Part shown: piece by piece, positions 28,096 through 37,274 of the stretch | How the letters are laid out: each line of letters starts with the position of its first letter | How positions within the stretch are numbered: position 1 is the first letter of the stretch | From: Clostridia bacterium | GTDB taxonomy: Bacteria; Bacillota; Clostridia; Acetivibrionales; JAFADI01 | Length of the DNA stretch: 57,951 bases | NCBI GenBank assembly: GCA_026418695.1 | Contig: JAOAAU010000003.1 | Location: forward strand, 1-57,951 | Reading direction: 5' to 3' | Made by a program: the position numbers and the translations under genes | The notes under the pieces: model-generated | What the model was told of the DNA's origin: nothing | Database searches by the model: none | Seen by the model: only the letters and a program-made list of their open reading frames with translations

Positions 28096-28608
28096 CTATG
28101 ATTTACTCTTCCATTCCGGGATTTTGCCGATGATTTCACAAGAAATGGCTTCCACGCTTTTCCCGGTACATTGAACAATAGCATCGGCATATTTCTTGTA
28201 AAGCGGTACGCGTTCATTATACAGATCAAAAAAGCTTTGTCCCTGATTTCTCGCAAACCGTCTGCCCGCTGCGATTCTCTGTTCTATCACCTCAAAATCA
28301 GTTTCAAGGTAAATAACAATTCCGTTCATCTTCAGGTGTTCCATGGAAGCGGCGCCATAAATCACACCCCCACCGGTCGCAATTACATGCCGTGTCAGAT
28401 TCAGCTCTAAAATCGTCTTTTCCTGTATCTCCAAGAACTTCTGCAGCCCATCTATATTTACAATTTCCTTTAATTCTCTATTTTCTCTTTGCCTGATCAC
28501 CGAATCGGTATCAATGAATTCCAACCCCAGTTCTTTTGCCAGCCTCGCTCCTACGGTACTCTTTCCCGAGCTGGGCATGCCAATCAAAACAATATTTGTT
28601 TTTTTCAT
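28096..28608 (-). CDS. aroK: Shikimate kinase
   Basis: A 170-residue P-loop kinase that phosphorylates shikimate at the 3-OH. Walker A is GMPSSGKST near residue 10, the shikimate-binding FIDTDSVI follows near 31, and the central ATGGGVI lies near 77. The lid region RRFARNQGQ is present. It begins 15 bp after the aroA stop and is probably co-transcribed with it. Length is standard. Confidence 0.94.
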   Translation of the reverse strand: MKKTNIVLIGMPSSGKSTVGARLAKELGLEFIDTDSVIRQRENRELKEIVNIDGLQKFLEIQEKTILELNLTRHVIATGGGVIYGAASMEHLKMNGIVIYLETDFEVIEQRIAAGRRFARNQGQSFFDLYNERVPLYKKYADAIVQCTGKSVEAISCEIIGKIPEWKSKS

Positions 28609-28623
28609 AGTTAACCCCTAAGA

Positions 28624-29895
28624 TCAGTCTATTAATTCAGCGGAACCACCGCATTTCTTGACCAGTTCAACAAATTCCGGGAAGGTAATGTTCATGGCTT
28701 CCGCCGTATCAATCACTGTCTCTCCGTCGACATTCAGGCCTGCAACCGCCAGGGCCATTACAATCCGATGATCATCATGTCCTTTTACAGGGCAGCCTTT
28801 CAGCTTACTCCGGCGAATGACAAGCCCATCCGGGAGTTCCTGAATATCCGCCCCCATTTTTGTGAGTTCTTCGTACATTACGCGGATCCGGTCTGTTTCC
28901 TTCATCCGGGCCTGAGGTACATTCACCAGTCTGGTTTCCCCTTCGGCAAAACAGCCTGCTACCGCCATGGCAGGAAGCGCATCCGGAATGGCATTCATAT
29001 CGATTTCCATTCCCTTTAATGTATCCCCTTTAATCCGGATAGAGTCCTCTTCAAAGGTCACTTTGGCTCCCATGCTTTCAAGGATATGAAATACCTGTTT
29101 ATCTCCCTGGGGATCTGTCATATCAAGATTCTGAAGCGCAAACTCGCCCCCGGAAATGGCAGCAAGAACTGCAAAGAAGGTTGCTGAAGAGAAGTCTCCG
29201 GGAATACTCATGTTGAAAGGCTTATAATGCTGGCCTGCTGAAATATACAGATCCTTAAAGGAGTTATTCAGGTATCGGATGCCTTGCTTTTCAAGCCACC
29301 ACATGGTCATTTCAACATAGGGCACTTCATTCAGCCTTGTAATCTCAACTTCCGTATCTTTTTCCAAGAGGGGACAATGAATCAGCAAGGAAGACAAATA
29401 CTGGGATGTAACGGAATCAAGGTCCGTAATTCCCCCTTTGATTCTGCCCTTGACAACGACCGGGGCCATCCCGTTATTCCTGGTAGAGAACGCCTCTGCT
29501 CCAAGATTGTTCATCGCATGAATCAACGGTCCCAGCGGTCTTCTCCGGATCTGATAATCCCCCGTGAACACCGTGCAGCCTTCACTAAGAGCAGCTGTCA
29601 TCACGGCAAACCTGAGTGTGGTTCCTGAATTCCCAACATCTAATATATCGTCAGGTACCTTTGGTACCCCGTTAAACCCTTTAACAATGTACTTATTTTC
29701 CTGGGCAGTGATATCAGCACCCAGATTTCTGCAAATCCGAACCGCCGAAAGAGCATCATCAGAAATCAATGGATCTGTAATCTCAGACACCCCATTGGCC
29801 AGGCTTGCGATAAAAAGCGCCCGGATGGTATGTGATTTTGATCCCGGTATGCGGACCGTTCCGGAAGTATCCGACTTATTGACCTTTAACAACAT
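28624..29895 (-). CDS. aroA: 3-phosphoshikimate 1-carboxyvinyltransferase (EPSP synthase)
   Basis: A 423-residue enzyme transferring the enolpyruvyl group of PEP to shikimate-3-phosphate. Family marks are PGSKSHTIRALFIASL near the N-terminus, DVGNSGTTLRF near 86, the RRPLGPLIHAM stretch and the C-terminal VKGHDDHRIVMALAVAGL. It heads the aroA-aroK pair. No other chorismate gene is in the window. Confidence 0.95.
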   Translation of the reverse strand: MLLKVNKSDTSGTVRIPGSKSHTIRALFIASLANGVSEITDPLISDDALSAVRICRNLGADITAQENKYIVKGFNGVPKVPDDILDVGNSGTTLRFAVMTAALSEGCTVFTGDYQIRRRPLGPLIHAMNNLGAEAFSTRNNGMAPVVVKGRIKGGITDLDSVTSQYLSSLLIHCPLLEKDTEVEITRLNEVPYVEMTMWWLEKQGIRYLNNSFKDLYISAGQHYKPFNMSIPGDFSSATFFAVLAAISGGEFALQNLDMTDPQGDKQVFHILESMGAKVTFEEDSIRIKGDTLKGMEIDMNAIPDALPAMAVAGCFAEGETRLVNVPQARMKETDRIRVMYEELTKMGADIQELPDGLVIRRSKLKGCPVKGHDDHRIVMALAVAGLNVDGETVIDTAEAMNITFPEFVELVKKCGGSAELID

Positions 29896-30043
29896 ATGTA
29901 ACCTGCCTCCTCTACCATACTACTGCTGTTGTATAATTAATTAAATATCATAATATAGTGGAATTCGTTAGTCAAATGCTTTTCAGCCGTATTTTTTTAC
30001 GCATTTTCATCCTTTTGAATTCAGCAGCGTCAATGATCCTGGT

Positions 30044-31219
30044 TTATTCTTCACTTTCCACAGGCTTCTGTTCATTTTCGACCCTTCTTGGCGGCGGTTT
30101 CGGTCCGAAATATTGATAGTAGTTACATTGAAGCCGGCCATTATAGAGCTTCCGCTTTTTATCCGCATTCCTGCCAAACAGCTTTTCAAATCCCGGATGG
30201 GAAGTAAGTACATAATAAGACCATGTATCCAGTGTTTTAAAAACACTCCCCATTTGTTTATAGAGTCTCTCTACTTCCCGATCTTCTCCAAGCCGCTCTC
30301 CATATGGAGGATTGCAGATAATAAAGCCATACTTATATCTAGATTTCAAATCCGCCATAGGCATCCGCTGCAGATGAATCTGGGATTCAACCCCTGCCTG
30401 TTTCGCATGATAACGGGCAAGACTCATGACCTCGTCATCTATATCCGAACCATGGATTCTTAATTCCCGATCCATTTTAGCAAGATCACGAGCTTCTTTT
30501 CTGGCCTCCTGCCAAAGTTTTTCCGGAATCACGGGCCATCTTTCAGCAGCAAACTCCCTGCTGATTCCAGGTGCTATATTCAGACCAATCAATGCAGCTT
30601 CAATAGGAATTGTTCCTGAACCGCAAAAAGGGTCTACCAATATTCTATCATGATTCCAAGGACTGATGAGAATCATGGCGCTGGCAAGGGTTTCTTTCAA
30701 AGGCGCTCCACTCACAAGCTTTCGATATCCTCTTTTGTGCAAGCCTGCACCGCTGGTGTCAATCGTCAGGGTAGCCATATCCTTGAGAAGAGAAACCTCA
30801 ATCTTGTATTTGGCACCCTTCTCTTCAAACCAGTCTTTCTTGTATTTCAATTTTAGCTTTTCTACTACGGCTTTTTTAACGATCGCTTGGCAATCGGGCA
30901 CACTGAAGAGTTTTGAATCCACAGATTTCCCCTCGACAGGAAATTCAGCGTCTTCCGGAATCCATTGTTCCCATGGCAAAGCCTTTGTTCCTTCAAAAAG
31001 TTCTTCAAAAGAAAGTGCTTTGAATTCTCCTACTTTGACCAATATTCTATCCGCTGTTCTCAGCCACAGATTGGTTCGGCATATGGCACTTTCATCTGCG
31101 GAGAAGGTTACTCGACCATTCTCAACCATCTGATCTTCATATCCCAGTTTTTTCAGTTCTCTTCCGACAATGGCTTCGATTCCGAAAGCCGATGTAGCAA
31201 TGAGTTGTATTTTTGACAT
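30044..31219 (-). CDS. THUMP-domain class I RNA methyltransferase (YpsC/RlmL-N type)
   Basis: A 391-residue protein. Residues 5-160 are a ferredoxin-like plus THUMP RNA-binding region; the rest is a class I methyltransferase with DPFCGSGTIPIEAAL near residue 190 and the catalytic ICNPPYGERLG near 300. This matches single-domain homologues of the RlmL N-terminal half, which make N2-methylguanosine in 23S rRNA; the exact target here is not readable. ATG at 31219 has GGAGGA upstream. The C-terminal 15 residues are a polar tail. It is monocistronic. Confidence 0.88.
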   Translation of the reverse strand: MSKIQLIATSAFGIEAIVGRELKKLGYEDQMVENGRVTFSADESAICRTNLWLRTADRILVKVGEFKALSFEELFEGTKALPWEQWIPEDAEFPVEGKSVDSKLFSVPDCQAIVKKAVVEKLKLKYKKDWFEEKGAKYKIEVSLLKDMATLTIDTSGAGLHKRGYRKLVSGAPLKETLASAMILISPWNHDRILVDPFCGSGTIPIEAALIGLNIAPGISREFAAERWPVIPEKLWQEARKEARDLAKMDRELRIHGSDIDDEVMSLARYHAKQAGVESQIHLQRMPMADLKSRYKYGFIICNPPYGERLGEDREVERLYKQMGSVFKTLDTWSYYVLTSHPGFEKLFGRNADKKRKLYNGRLQCNYYQYFGPKPPPRRVENEQKPVESEE

Positions 31220-31463
31220 TTGTTCCTCCAAAATCGTAGGTTATGTATATTATATCCATATCAAAACCAACAAACAACCATTCGAGCATAAATCCCGGCA
31301 GATTTATGTCTTTTCGATAAAACAGCAGTCATCATTTCCTTAGCATCAAAATAATGGTCCTTCATTAAAAAAGTCATTTGAAGTATAATGCTTCTATATT
31401 CTTCATTTTTTATGGTTTTTATGACTTATGAATTTATTTAAATAGAAATCGCGAGGTCAGATC

Positions 31464-32777
31464 ATGGTCCAGTTTAATCTTCCCGAGAATTTCTTAATGG
31501 GAACTGCCACCGCCAGTGTTCAGATTGAGGGGGGCGACACCAATAATACCTGGTATCAGTGGTGCGAAAAAGGACGCATTAAGGATAGCAGCAGCTGTAT
31601 TACGGCTAACGACCACTGGAACAGGGTGCATGAGGATATCCGTCTATTAAAGGAACTGAACGTCAAGACCCATCGAATGAGCATCGAATGGAGCAGAATT
31701 CAGCCGGCTAAGGGTCAATTTTCCGAGGAGGCCCTCCTTCATTATAGGGAAGAGCTATCCATCCTGCTGGCCAATGAAATTCATCCGCTGGTAACACTGC
31801 ATCATTTTTCAGAACCCATTTGGTTTCATGAGCTGGGTGCCTGGGAAAGGGACGAAAATATTGAGTATTTTCTCGAATTTGTCCGTTATGTCATAGAAAA
31901 ACTAGGTGATCTGGTATGCGACTGGATTACCTTTAATGAACCCAATGTTTATACTGCCATGGGATATGCCAGCGGTATATGGCCCCCGGGGGAATCGAGC
32001 GCTTCAAAGGTTCTGAAGGTTCAATCCTCCCTCATAAAGGCACATGTAAAGGCTTACGAAGTCATTCACAGTATCCGTGAATATAAGGAGTTTCCCGGGC
32101 AGACCAAGGTCGGGTGTGCCATGCATATCCGTGTTTTTGAAGGTGTGGGTTTGTTTGGAAAGCTCGTAGCTTGGGTTGCAGATTACTTTTTTAATCATCT
32201 TCTTTTTGACGGCACCGCAACAGGCAGACTCGGGTTTCCCTTATCCGGAAAAGGCTGTCGGCACAAGCCTGGAAAGTATATTGACTTCATCGGAATCAAT
32301 TACTATACCAGAAATGTATTGAAATTCGCTTTCAAACCGTCTTCCTTCTTTTATGAAGAAATCGAAGACAATAAATATCCAAAAACAGATTCCGGTTGGG
32401 ATATCTATCCTGAGGGGCTGTATAAGGCATGCCAGAAGTATTATAAAAAATATCAGCTTCCGATTTATATCACTGAAAACGGAATCAATGACCAATGCGA
32501 CGATAAAAAAATGAACTTTATTTGCAGTCATCTATCAAGTCTTTATAAAGCAATCCGCGAAGGTATTCCGGTCAAAAGGTATTACTATTGGACCTTGATG
32601 GACAACTTTGAATGGCATGAAGGTGAGACCACCCGGTTTGGACTGGTCTCCTGCAACTTTCGAAATCAGCAGCGGAAAATGAGAAAAAGCGGATGGTTTT
32701 ACAGCCAGATCTGTAAATTTAAAAGGGTCACTCCGGAGCTATTGAAAAAAGCGAAGCATGCAGAAGTATCCCGATGA
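31464..32777 (+). CDS. GH1 beta-glucosidase / 6-phospho-beta-glucosidase-type glycoside hydrolase
   Basis: A 437-residue TIM-barrel enzyme, slightly short for GH1. The acid/base Glu is in WITFNEPNVY and the nucleophile in IYITENGIND. The N-terminus is typical, LPENFLMGTATASVQIEGG, and HRMSIEWSRIQP is present. It has no signal peptide, so it acts in the cytoplasm, probably on imported cellobiose or aryl-glucosides. No PTS or ABC sugar transporter is next to it. GAGG precedes the ATG. Whether the substrate is phosphorylated cannot be told. A terminator lies downstream. Confidence 0.9.
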   Translation: MVQFNLPENFLMGTATASVQIEGGDTNNTWYQWCEKGRIKDSSSCITANDHWNRVHEDIRLLKELNVKTHRMSIEWSRIQPAKGQFSEEALLHYREELSILLANEIHPLVTLHHFSEPIWFHELGAWERDENIEYFLEFVRYVIEKLGDLVCDWITFNEPNVYTAMGYASGIWPPGESSASKVLKVQSSLIKAHVKAYEVIHSIREYKEFPGQTKVGCAMHIRVFEGVGLFGKLVAWVADYFFNHLLFDGTATGRLGFPLSGKGCRHKPGKYIDFIGINYYTRNVLKFAFKPSSFFYEEIEDNKYPKTDSGWDIYPEGLYKACQKYYKKYQLPIYITENGINDQCDDKKMNFICSHLSSLYKAIREGIPVKRYYYWTLMDNFEWHEGETTRFGLVSCNFRNQQRKMRKSGWFYSQICKFKRVTPELLKKAKHAEVSR

Positions 32778-32889
32778 TTCAAAGGATTCATGAAATTTGA
32801 ACTTGTGATACAATCTCCCTGACACTAAAGCAGCAAAGTGTTTTATAATGAAATCAGATAAAACTCCATACTCGAACAGTGTTGTTCAC

Positions 32890-32909
32890 GTTACATGACG
32901 GCATGTAAC
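32890..32909. promoter_or_regulatory. Perfect 8-bp inverted repeat, possible operator or hairpin
   Basis: GTTACATG-ACGG-CATGTAAC. It lies between the GH1 gene and a terminator, ahead of the nucleotidyltransferase gene. It has no T run, so it is not a terminator. Confidence 0.3.
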
Positions 32910-32931
32910 AAAATCATGAATCACGGTGTGC

Positions 32932-32974
32932 AAAGGCGTTTTTACCTTGAGATAAGGTATAACGCCTTTTTTTA
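32932..32974 (+). terminator. Terminator upstream of the nucleotidyltransferase gene
   Basis: AAAGGCGTT/AACGCCTTT stem plus an inner ACCTT/AAGGT helix and a T7 tail. It is about 155 bp after the GH1 stop and probably ends that transcript. Confidence 0.8.
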
Positions 32975-33003
32975 TTACAAACTTTAATGTTAGGAGGGAA
33001 ATT

Positions 33004-33480
33004 ATGCAGGAATTCAACCGATCCATTTTTAATGCCATCGAGTTTTGCCTATCAACTTCAAAGGAATGCTCAAGTTTTGAAGACATCGTCACCTGCCTCA
33101 GGTCTCAAAACACACTGATTCACAGTAAATTCCGGTATGCGCTCGCAAAGGATATCGCCCGTTTTTTTTCAGTACACTTTGGAGATTGCGTTAAAGGAAT
33201 GAATCTATATGGCAGTACCTTGGAATATACCGCAGGGATGTATTCAGATATTGATCTGATTTTGCATGTATCCTTCCTAGACGCCGAAATACTTCGTACG
33301 ATCAAAGAACTGAACCGCTTTTTAACAGATAGCTATTATCGTCTTTTAGGCCAGATTTCTGATGAACTCAGCTACTTCATTGACGTTCATATCATCAATG
33401 ATGATCCGTCTGAACAAATTCCTCCCTCCAAGTCCTATCTCCAATACATTCTTCAAAACGATTCTGTTGCTTTATGCTGA
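33004..33480 (+). CDS. Minimal nucleotidyltransferase-domain protein
   Basis: A 158-residue protein with the pol-beta-type nucleotidyltransferase pattern: LYGSTLEYTAGMYSDIDLIL around residue 64-83 (GSx-DxD) and a third carboxylate in YFIDVHIIND. AGGAGGG precedes the ATG. It could belong to the MNT half of toxin-antitoxin or to small RNA/protein-modifying NTases; no HEPN partner gene lies beside it. Two unusual stretches of hydrophobic and acidic residues flank the active site. Function unknown. Confidence 0.72.
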   Translation: MQEFNRSIFNAIEFCLSTSKECSSFEDIVTCLRSQNTLIHSKFRYALAKDIARFFSVHFGDCVKGMNLYGSTLEYTAGMYSDIDLILHVSFLDAEILRTIKELNRFLTDSYYRLLGQISDELSYFIDVHIINDDPSEQIPPSKSYLQYILQNDSVALC

Positions 33481-33602
33481 CATTACGTACGCTATTTATT
33501 TTAACCTGATTCGAATTACTCCCGGTATAAAATAACACCATTCTTATGTCCCCAACATAACTTGAAATAGATAGAAGTTATGACTTCCAGGGGGAAAAGA
33601 AT

Positions 33603-34403
33603 TTGGCTGAATTTTTATCACAGTTCAACATCATTGTCGTAGGCATTGTTGCAAGCCTCGTCGCCGGTCTGGCAACCGGAGCTGGTGCAACTCTGATCTA
33701 TGTGACACGCCATGTTTCGAAAAAAATGCTGGATGCTGCTTTAGGTGTTGCCGCAGGTGTTATGCTGGCCGCAACCTCCTTCAGCCTGATCATACCGGCA
33801 ATAGAAAAAGGCGGCGGAGGCGCCAAAGGCTCTTTCATAGCACTGATCGGAATTCTTATCGGCGGCATTTTTTTAGACTTGACGGATAAACTATTTCCGG
33901 ACACCAACCTTATGTTAAATTCCATGGAACAGGATGAAACCTTAATCAATGGCGCAAGATTAAGAAGAGTCTGGCTATTCATCATTGCAATTACCATACA
34001 TAACTTTCCGGAAGGTTTGGCTGTTGGTGTAGGGTTTGGTGACGGAGACATCGTAAACGGATTAAGTCTGGCCATCGGTATTGGTCTGCAAAACTTTCCG
34101 GAAGGCCTCGCTGTTGCGCTTCCTCTCATCAGGGAAAATTATCCTCGATGGAAAGCATTTCTGATCGCATTGGCTACAGGTTTGGTAGAACCCGTCGGCG
34201 GCCTGATGGGTGTCGGGATCGTTCAAATTTCAAGACCCATTTTGCCCATTGCTATGGCCTTTGCCGCAGGAGCAATGATCTTTGTCATCAGCCATGAAAT
34301 CATTCCGGAAACCCAAAGCGATCATAATCATTCCAAACTGGCTACACACGCATTACTCATCGGCTTTGTCGTGATGATGTTCCTAGATAACTCCTTAGGG
34401 TGA
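33603..34403 (+). CDS. ZIP-family metal transporter (GufA-like)
   Basis: A 266-residue protein with eight predicted membrane helices. Two copies of the ZIP metal-site motif are present, HNFPEGLAVG and QNFPEGLAVA, in helices IV and V, and a cytoplasmic loop lies between helices III and IV. It should import zinc or related divalent cations. The start is TTG with GGGGG 8 bp upstream. Monocistronic with a strong terminator. Confidence 0.92.
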   Translation: MAEFLSQFNIIVVGIVASLVAGLATGAGATLIYVTRHVSKKMLDAALGVAAGVMLAATSFSLIIPAIEKGGGGAKGSFIALIGILIGGIFLDLTDKLFPDTNLMLNSMEQDETLINGARLRRVWLFIIAITIHNFPEGLAVGVGFGDGDIVNGLSLAIGIGLQNFPEGLAVALPLIRENYPRWKAFLIALATGLVEPVGGLMGVGIVQISRPILPIAMAFAAGAMIFVISHEIIPETQSDHNHSKLATHALLIGFVVMMFLDNSLG

Positions 34404-34405
34404 TA

Positions 34406-34442
34406 AAAGGGCGTCCCATACAAATATGAGACGCCCTTTTTC
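34406..34442. terminator. Bidirectional terminator
   Basis: AAAGGGCGTC/GACGCCCTTT arms, with A/T runs on both sides, between the ZIP gene and the convergent small hypothetical gene. Confidence 0.9.
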
Positions 34443-34452
34443 AATTCAACTA

Positions 34453-34764
34453 TTAATGCTTTTCATCCAGTTTACAGGTTTCATCCACTACCAAAGCGGA
34501 TGCGAGTGACGGACTTACAGCCTCATCATGCGCTATATTCAATATTTCTTCCATAGAGGCTCCCCCAGCGATGGCCCTTGTGAACTCATTGATTGCATCT
34601 ATAGCCTCTTTCTGATCGGAATACTTTTTTAGAACTCTTAAAACTCCGCGGTACAACCGCTGTTCATCAACCGCATTGACTTCATCCTTAAACATTTCAG
34701 AAAATATCAAAGGAAGGCTGCAAACGTTTTTTTCCATTTCCTCTATTCTATCAATGGTTTCCAT
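34453..34764 (-). CDS. Small hypothetical protein
   Basis: A 103-residue acidic, helical protein with no signal peptide. I do not recognise the family. The first ATG is at 34764, but the only ribosome site, GGAGGG at 34789-34794, is 24 bp further upstream. In-frame ATC (34780-34782) and ATT (34783-34788) codons lie at proper distance, so translation may start there and add six or so residues (about IRSKDI). The start is therefore uncertain. Confidence 0.6.
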   Translation of the reverse strand: METIDRIEEMEKNVCSLPLIFSEMFKDEVNAVDEQRLYRGVLRVLKKYSDQKEAIDAINEFTRAIAGGASMEEILNIAHDEAVSPSLASALVVDETCKLDEKH

Positions 34765-34852
34765 GATATCTTTACTTCTGATAATAATCCCTCCAAGTAT
34801 CGGCTCTATGTGATTATTATCTCATGAATCCGGCATTTTATGAGGATCCCGG

Positions 34853-35476
34853 CTAATTCTTTATATATTGTTTAAATTCATCCCGGGTAAAGGATTTGTT
34901 GAATTCAATGTGTCCCTTGAAGTCTTCCTGGGTTCTTCCAGCTATTTTGAAGCTGACTTCCTTTACGCCTTCCAGTTCCGTCAGTGTCAGTACAAGCTGG
35001 GACATTGTCATCAGGATCCCTGCAGAACCACCGTTGTGGTCAGTTTCAAACTCTTTGGACAGATCAACAATCATGATATCCTTATCCATCTTGATGGACA
35101 TGACCTTGGTTGTAGGCGGGATGGATGTGGACAAGCCATTGGCAGAACCTTTGATAAGCTCATCGATGCACATCTTCGCTTTCTGTGTCACATCCAGCTG
35201 ATCTGCCTGGGTCTTGATCTCCCGTTCCTCTTTGACCACACTCATTGCTTCCTTATCATGAAAGTAAAGCACTGCTTTATACGAGGGAATATTCTCACCT
35301 TGGCTGTTATCTTCTTTTTTTGCTTCTTCCTGATTCGCCTCCGGCTTTTGCTGGTCTGAATCAGAAGGACTGCTGGTTTCTACTCTGTTTTTCTCTGAAC
35401 TCTTTGCAGCGCTGCAGCCAGCAAAGGCTGCAACCAGTATCACTAATGCCAGGAATACGGACAAACATCTTTTCAC
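34853..35476 (-). CDS. GerMN-domain lipoprotein
   Basis: A 207-residue lipoprotein. The N-terminus KRCLSVFLALVILVAAFAGC has a lipobox (AFAGC), so it is membrane-anchored outside. A polar linker of about 40 residues rich in S, E, K, Q and D follows, then the GerMN domain (SYKAVLYFHDKEAMSVVKEE ... VDLSKEF ... LVLTLTELEGVKEVSFKIAG). GerMN domains occur in spore-germination and sporulation proteins. The start is GTG at 35476 with GGGGG upstream; the longer start has no site. It is downstream of the RluA gene on the same strand. Confidence 0.88.
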   Translation of the reverse strand: MKRCLSVFLALVILVAAFAGCSAAKSSEKNRVETSSPSDSDQQKPEANQEEAKKEDNSQGENIPSYKAVLYFHDKEAMSVVKEEREIKTQADQLDVTQKAKMCIDELIKGSANGLSTSIPPTTKVMSIKMDKDIMIVDLSKEFETDHNGGSAGILMTMSQLVLTLTELEGVKEVSFKIAGRTQEDFKGHIEFNKSFTRDEFKQYIKN

Positions 35477-35552
35477 TTGGTAATTCCCCCATTCGAAGTT
35501 AATCAATTCTACTTCTTAGACGAAGCCTGAAACAAAAAAGTTGCATTTTATA

Positions 35553-36272
35553 TCACACATTAAAAACTATTTTGAAACTATTCCAGGGAAAGCTTTGGGG
35601 AGGCTGGCACTCAAAAACCCTTTCCTCCTTCATCGTTGGATGTACCAAAGTAATCCGGTTGGACCACAATGCGATCTGCTGCCCGGCTCTGTTGATTCCG
35701 GCGCCATACTTCTGATCCCCGAAAAGAGGATTTCCCACATTGGCAAACTGTACCCTGATCTGGTGCGGACGACCCGTATGAAGTTGAATTCTTACAAGGC
35801 TTAATCCTTCTTGTGATTCCAGGGTGGTATACTCGAGGATTGCTTCCTTAGCCCCCGGATAGTCCGCATCAACCACCCTGACGGTATTGGTCCGTTCATC
35901 CTTGTATAGATAGTGCTGCAGCCGGCCTTGCTTTTTTGCCGGAATCCCGTTCACGACTGCAAGATAGACCTTTTTGAATTCCCTGCTCCTGATTTGCTCC
36001 GACAGTCTGGAAGCCGCCTTGGAGGTTCTGGCAAACACCATGGCACCCCCAACAGGCCTGTCCAGCCTGTGCACCAGCCCGAGAAAAACCTCCCCGGGCT
36101 TATTGTACTTTTCCTTAATATAGCTTTTTAGTATCGTCAGCATATCCGGATCCCTGGTCTCATCCTCCTGAGAAGGGATATTCACGGGTTTCTCAACCAC
36201 CAGAAGGTGGTTGTCTTCATATATTATATTTACAGGTGATAGACCATTGGCAATAGGTAATCGGTCTTTCAA
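35553..36272 (-). CDS. RluA-family pseudouridine synthase
   Basis: A 239-residue protein without an S4 domain. The catalytic Asp lies in LVHRLDRPVGGAMVF, with the family motifs IIYEDNHLLVVEKP and QLHTGRPHQIRVQFA. It isomerises uridines in rRNA or tRNA; the site cannot be assigned. The start is TTG with GGAGG 10 bp upstream. It is read in the same direction as the GerMN lipoprotein, 75 bp downstream. Confidence 0.9.
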   Translation of the reverse strand: MKDRLPIANGLSPVNIIYEDNHLLVVEKPVNIPSQEDETRDPDMLTILKSYIKEKYNKPGEVFLGLVHRLDRPVGGAMVFARTSKAASRLSEQIRSREFKKVYLAVVNGIPAKKQGRLQHYLYKDERTNTVRVVDADYPGAKEAILEYTTLESQEGLSLVRIQLHTGRPHQIRVQFANVGNPLFGDQKYGAGINRAGQQIALWSNRITLVHPTMKEERVFECQPPQSFPWNSFKIVFNV

Positions 36273-36410
36273 TTTTCTTCCTCCATAAAAGCCAAATCAC
36301 TGATTGACTGCTTTAATATGTCCTGGTTGTCATCAGTCAACAGTCGATTCACCCTATCCTTAGATTACTTTTTACCCCTTTGACTGTCAATTGTACATTC
36401 TGTCAGCTTT

Positions 36411-37274
36411 TTAACTTTCCCAGCGCCCGTAGATACCACATGGAAGGATCAATCCTGTCGCGGTCACGGGAATTCCGACCTCACCGCAGGTGATTTTCCC
36501 TCCATAGCGATTTCCTACGGTCAGTTTCAACATATTGCTTAAAACCGTCGGAGAAAACCCTGTCGTATAAGAGTTAATCAAAAAGAATAGCGGCTCGTCC
36601 GCCATGACCCCCAGACACTCTTCTATAAACCCATACAAGGAATCCTCGATCTTCCAGATCTCCCCTTTGGGTCCTCGTCCGTAAGATGGCGGATCCATAA
36701 TGATCCCATGGTACTTCTTCCCTCTGCGTTGTTCCCTCTGTACAAATTTAATGACATCGTCGGTGATGAAACGCACCGGTCTGTCCACCAGCCCTGAAAG
36801 AGCCAGGTTTTCCTTAGCCCAGGCTACCATTCCCTTGGCAGCATCCACATGGCAGACCTCTGCTCCCGCCGAAGCCGCAGCCACAGTTGCTCCTCCGGTA
36901 TATGCAAACAGGTTCAATACACTGATTTGTTTCCCTGATGTCCTGATTTTTTCCATAATCCATTTCCAATTCACAGCCTGTTCCGGAAACAAACCGGTAT
37001 GTTTGAATCCCGTAGGTTCAATATGAAAGGAAAGCTTGTCGTAGGATACAGACCAGCGCTCCGGCAGTTTTTTTATAAATTCCCATTTCCCCCCGCCGCT
37101 CTGACTTCTATAATACCTTGCATCCGCCTTTTTCCAAGGACCGGATTCTTCTTTAAGGGGCCAGATGATTTGAGGGTCCGGCCGCCGGAGGATATATTTT
37201 CCCCAACGTTCCAGTTTTTCTCCGCCGCCTGTATCAATCAGTTCATAGTCTTTCCATTCGTCTGACAACAACAT
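36411..37274 (-). CDS. Class I SAM-dependent methyltransferase (RlmI-like, no PUA domain)
   Basis: A 287-residue protein. The SAM motif is VLNLFAYTGGATVAAASAGAE near residue 120 and the catalytic-site motif IMDPPSYGRGPKG near 195, as in 23S rRNA cytosine-5 methyltransferases of the RlmI/RlmK class. The N-terminal PUA RNA-binding domain is absent, as in several Firmicutes homologues. GAGGAGG precedes the ATG. It is likely an rRNA methylase but the target is unproven. It is 138 bp ahead of the RluA gene. Confidence 0.87.
   Translation of the reverse strand: MLLSDEWKDYELIDTGGGEKLERWGKYILRRPDPQIIWPLKEESGPWKKADARYYRSQSGGGKWEFIKKLPERWSVSYDKLSFHIEPTGFKHTGLFPEQAVNWKWIMEKIRTSGKQISVLNLFAYTGGATVAAASAGAEVCHVDAAKGMVAWAKENLALSGLVDRPVRFITDDVIKFVQREQRRGKKYHGIIMDPPSYGRGPKGEIWKIEDSLYGFIEECLGVMADEPLFFLINSYTTGFSPTVLSNMLKLTVGNRYGGKITCGEVGIPVTATGLILPCGIYGRWES

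Noticed and set aside
33004-33480. A complete toxin-antitoxin pair
   Set aside because: No overlapping or adjacent partner gene; the next gene is a ZIP transporter after 120 bp.
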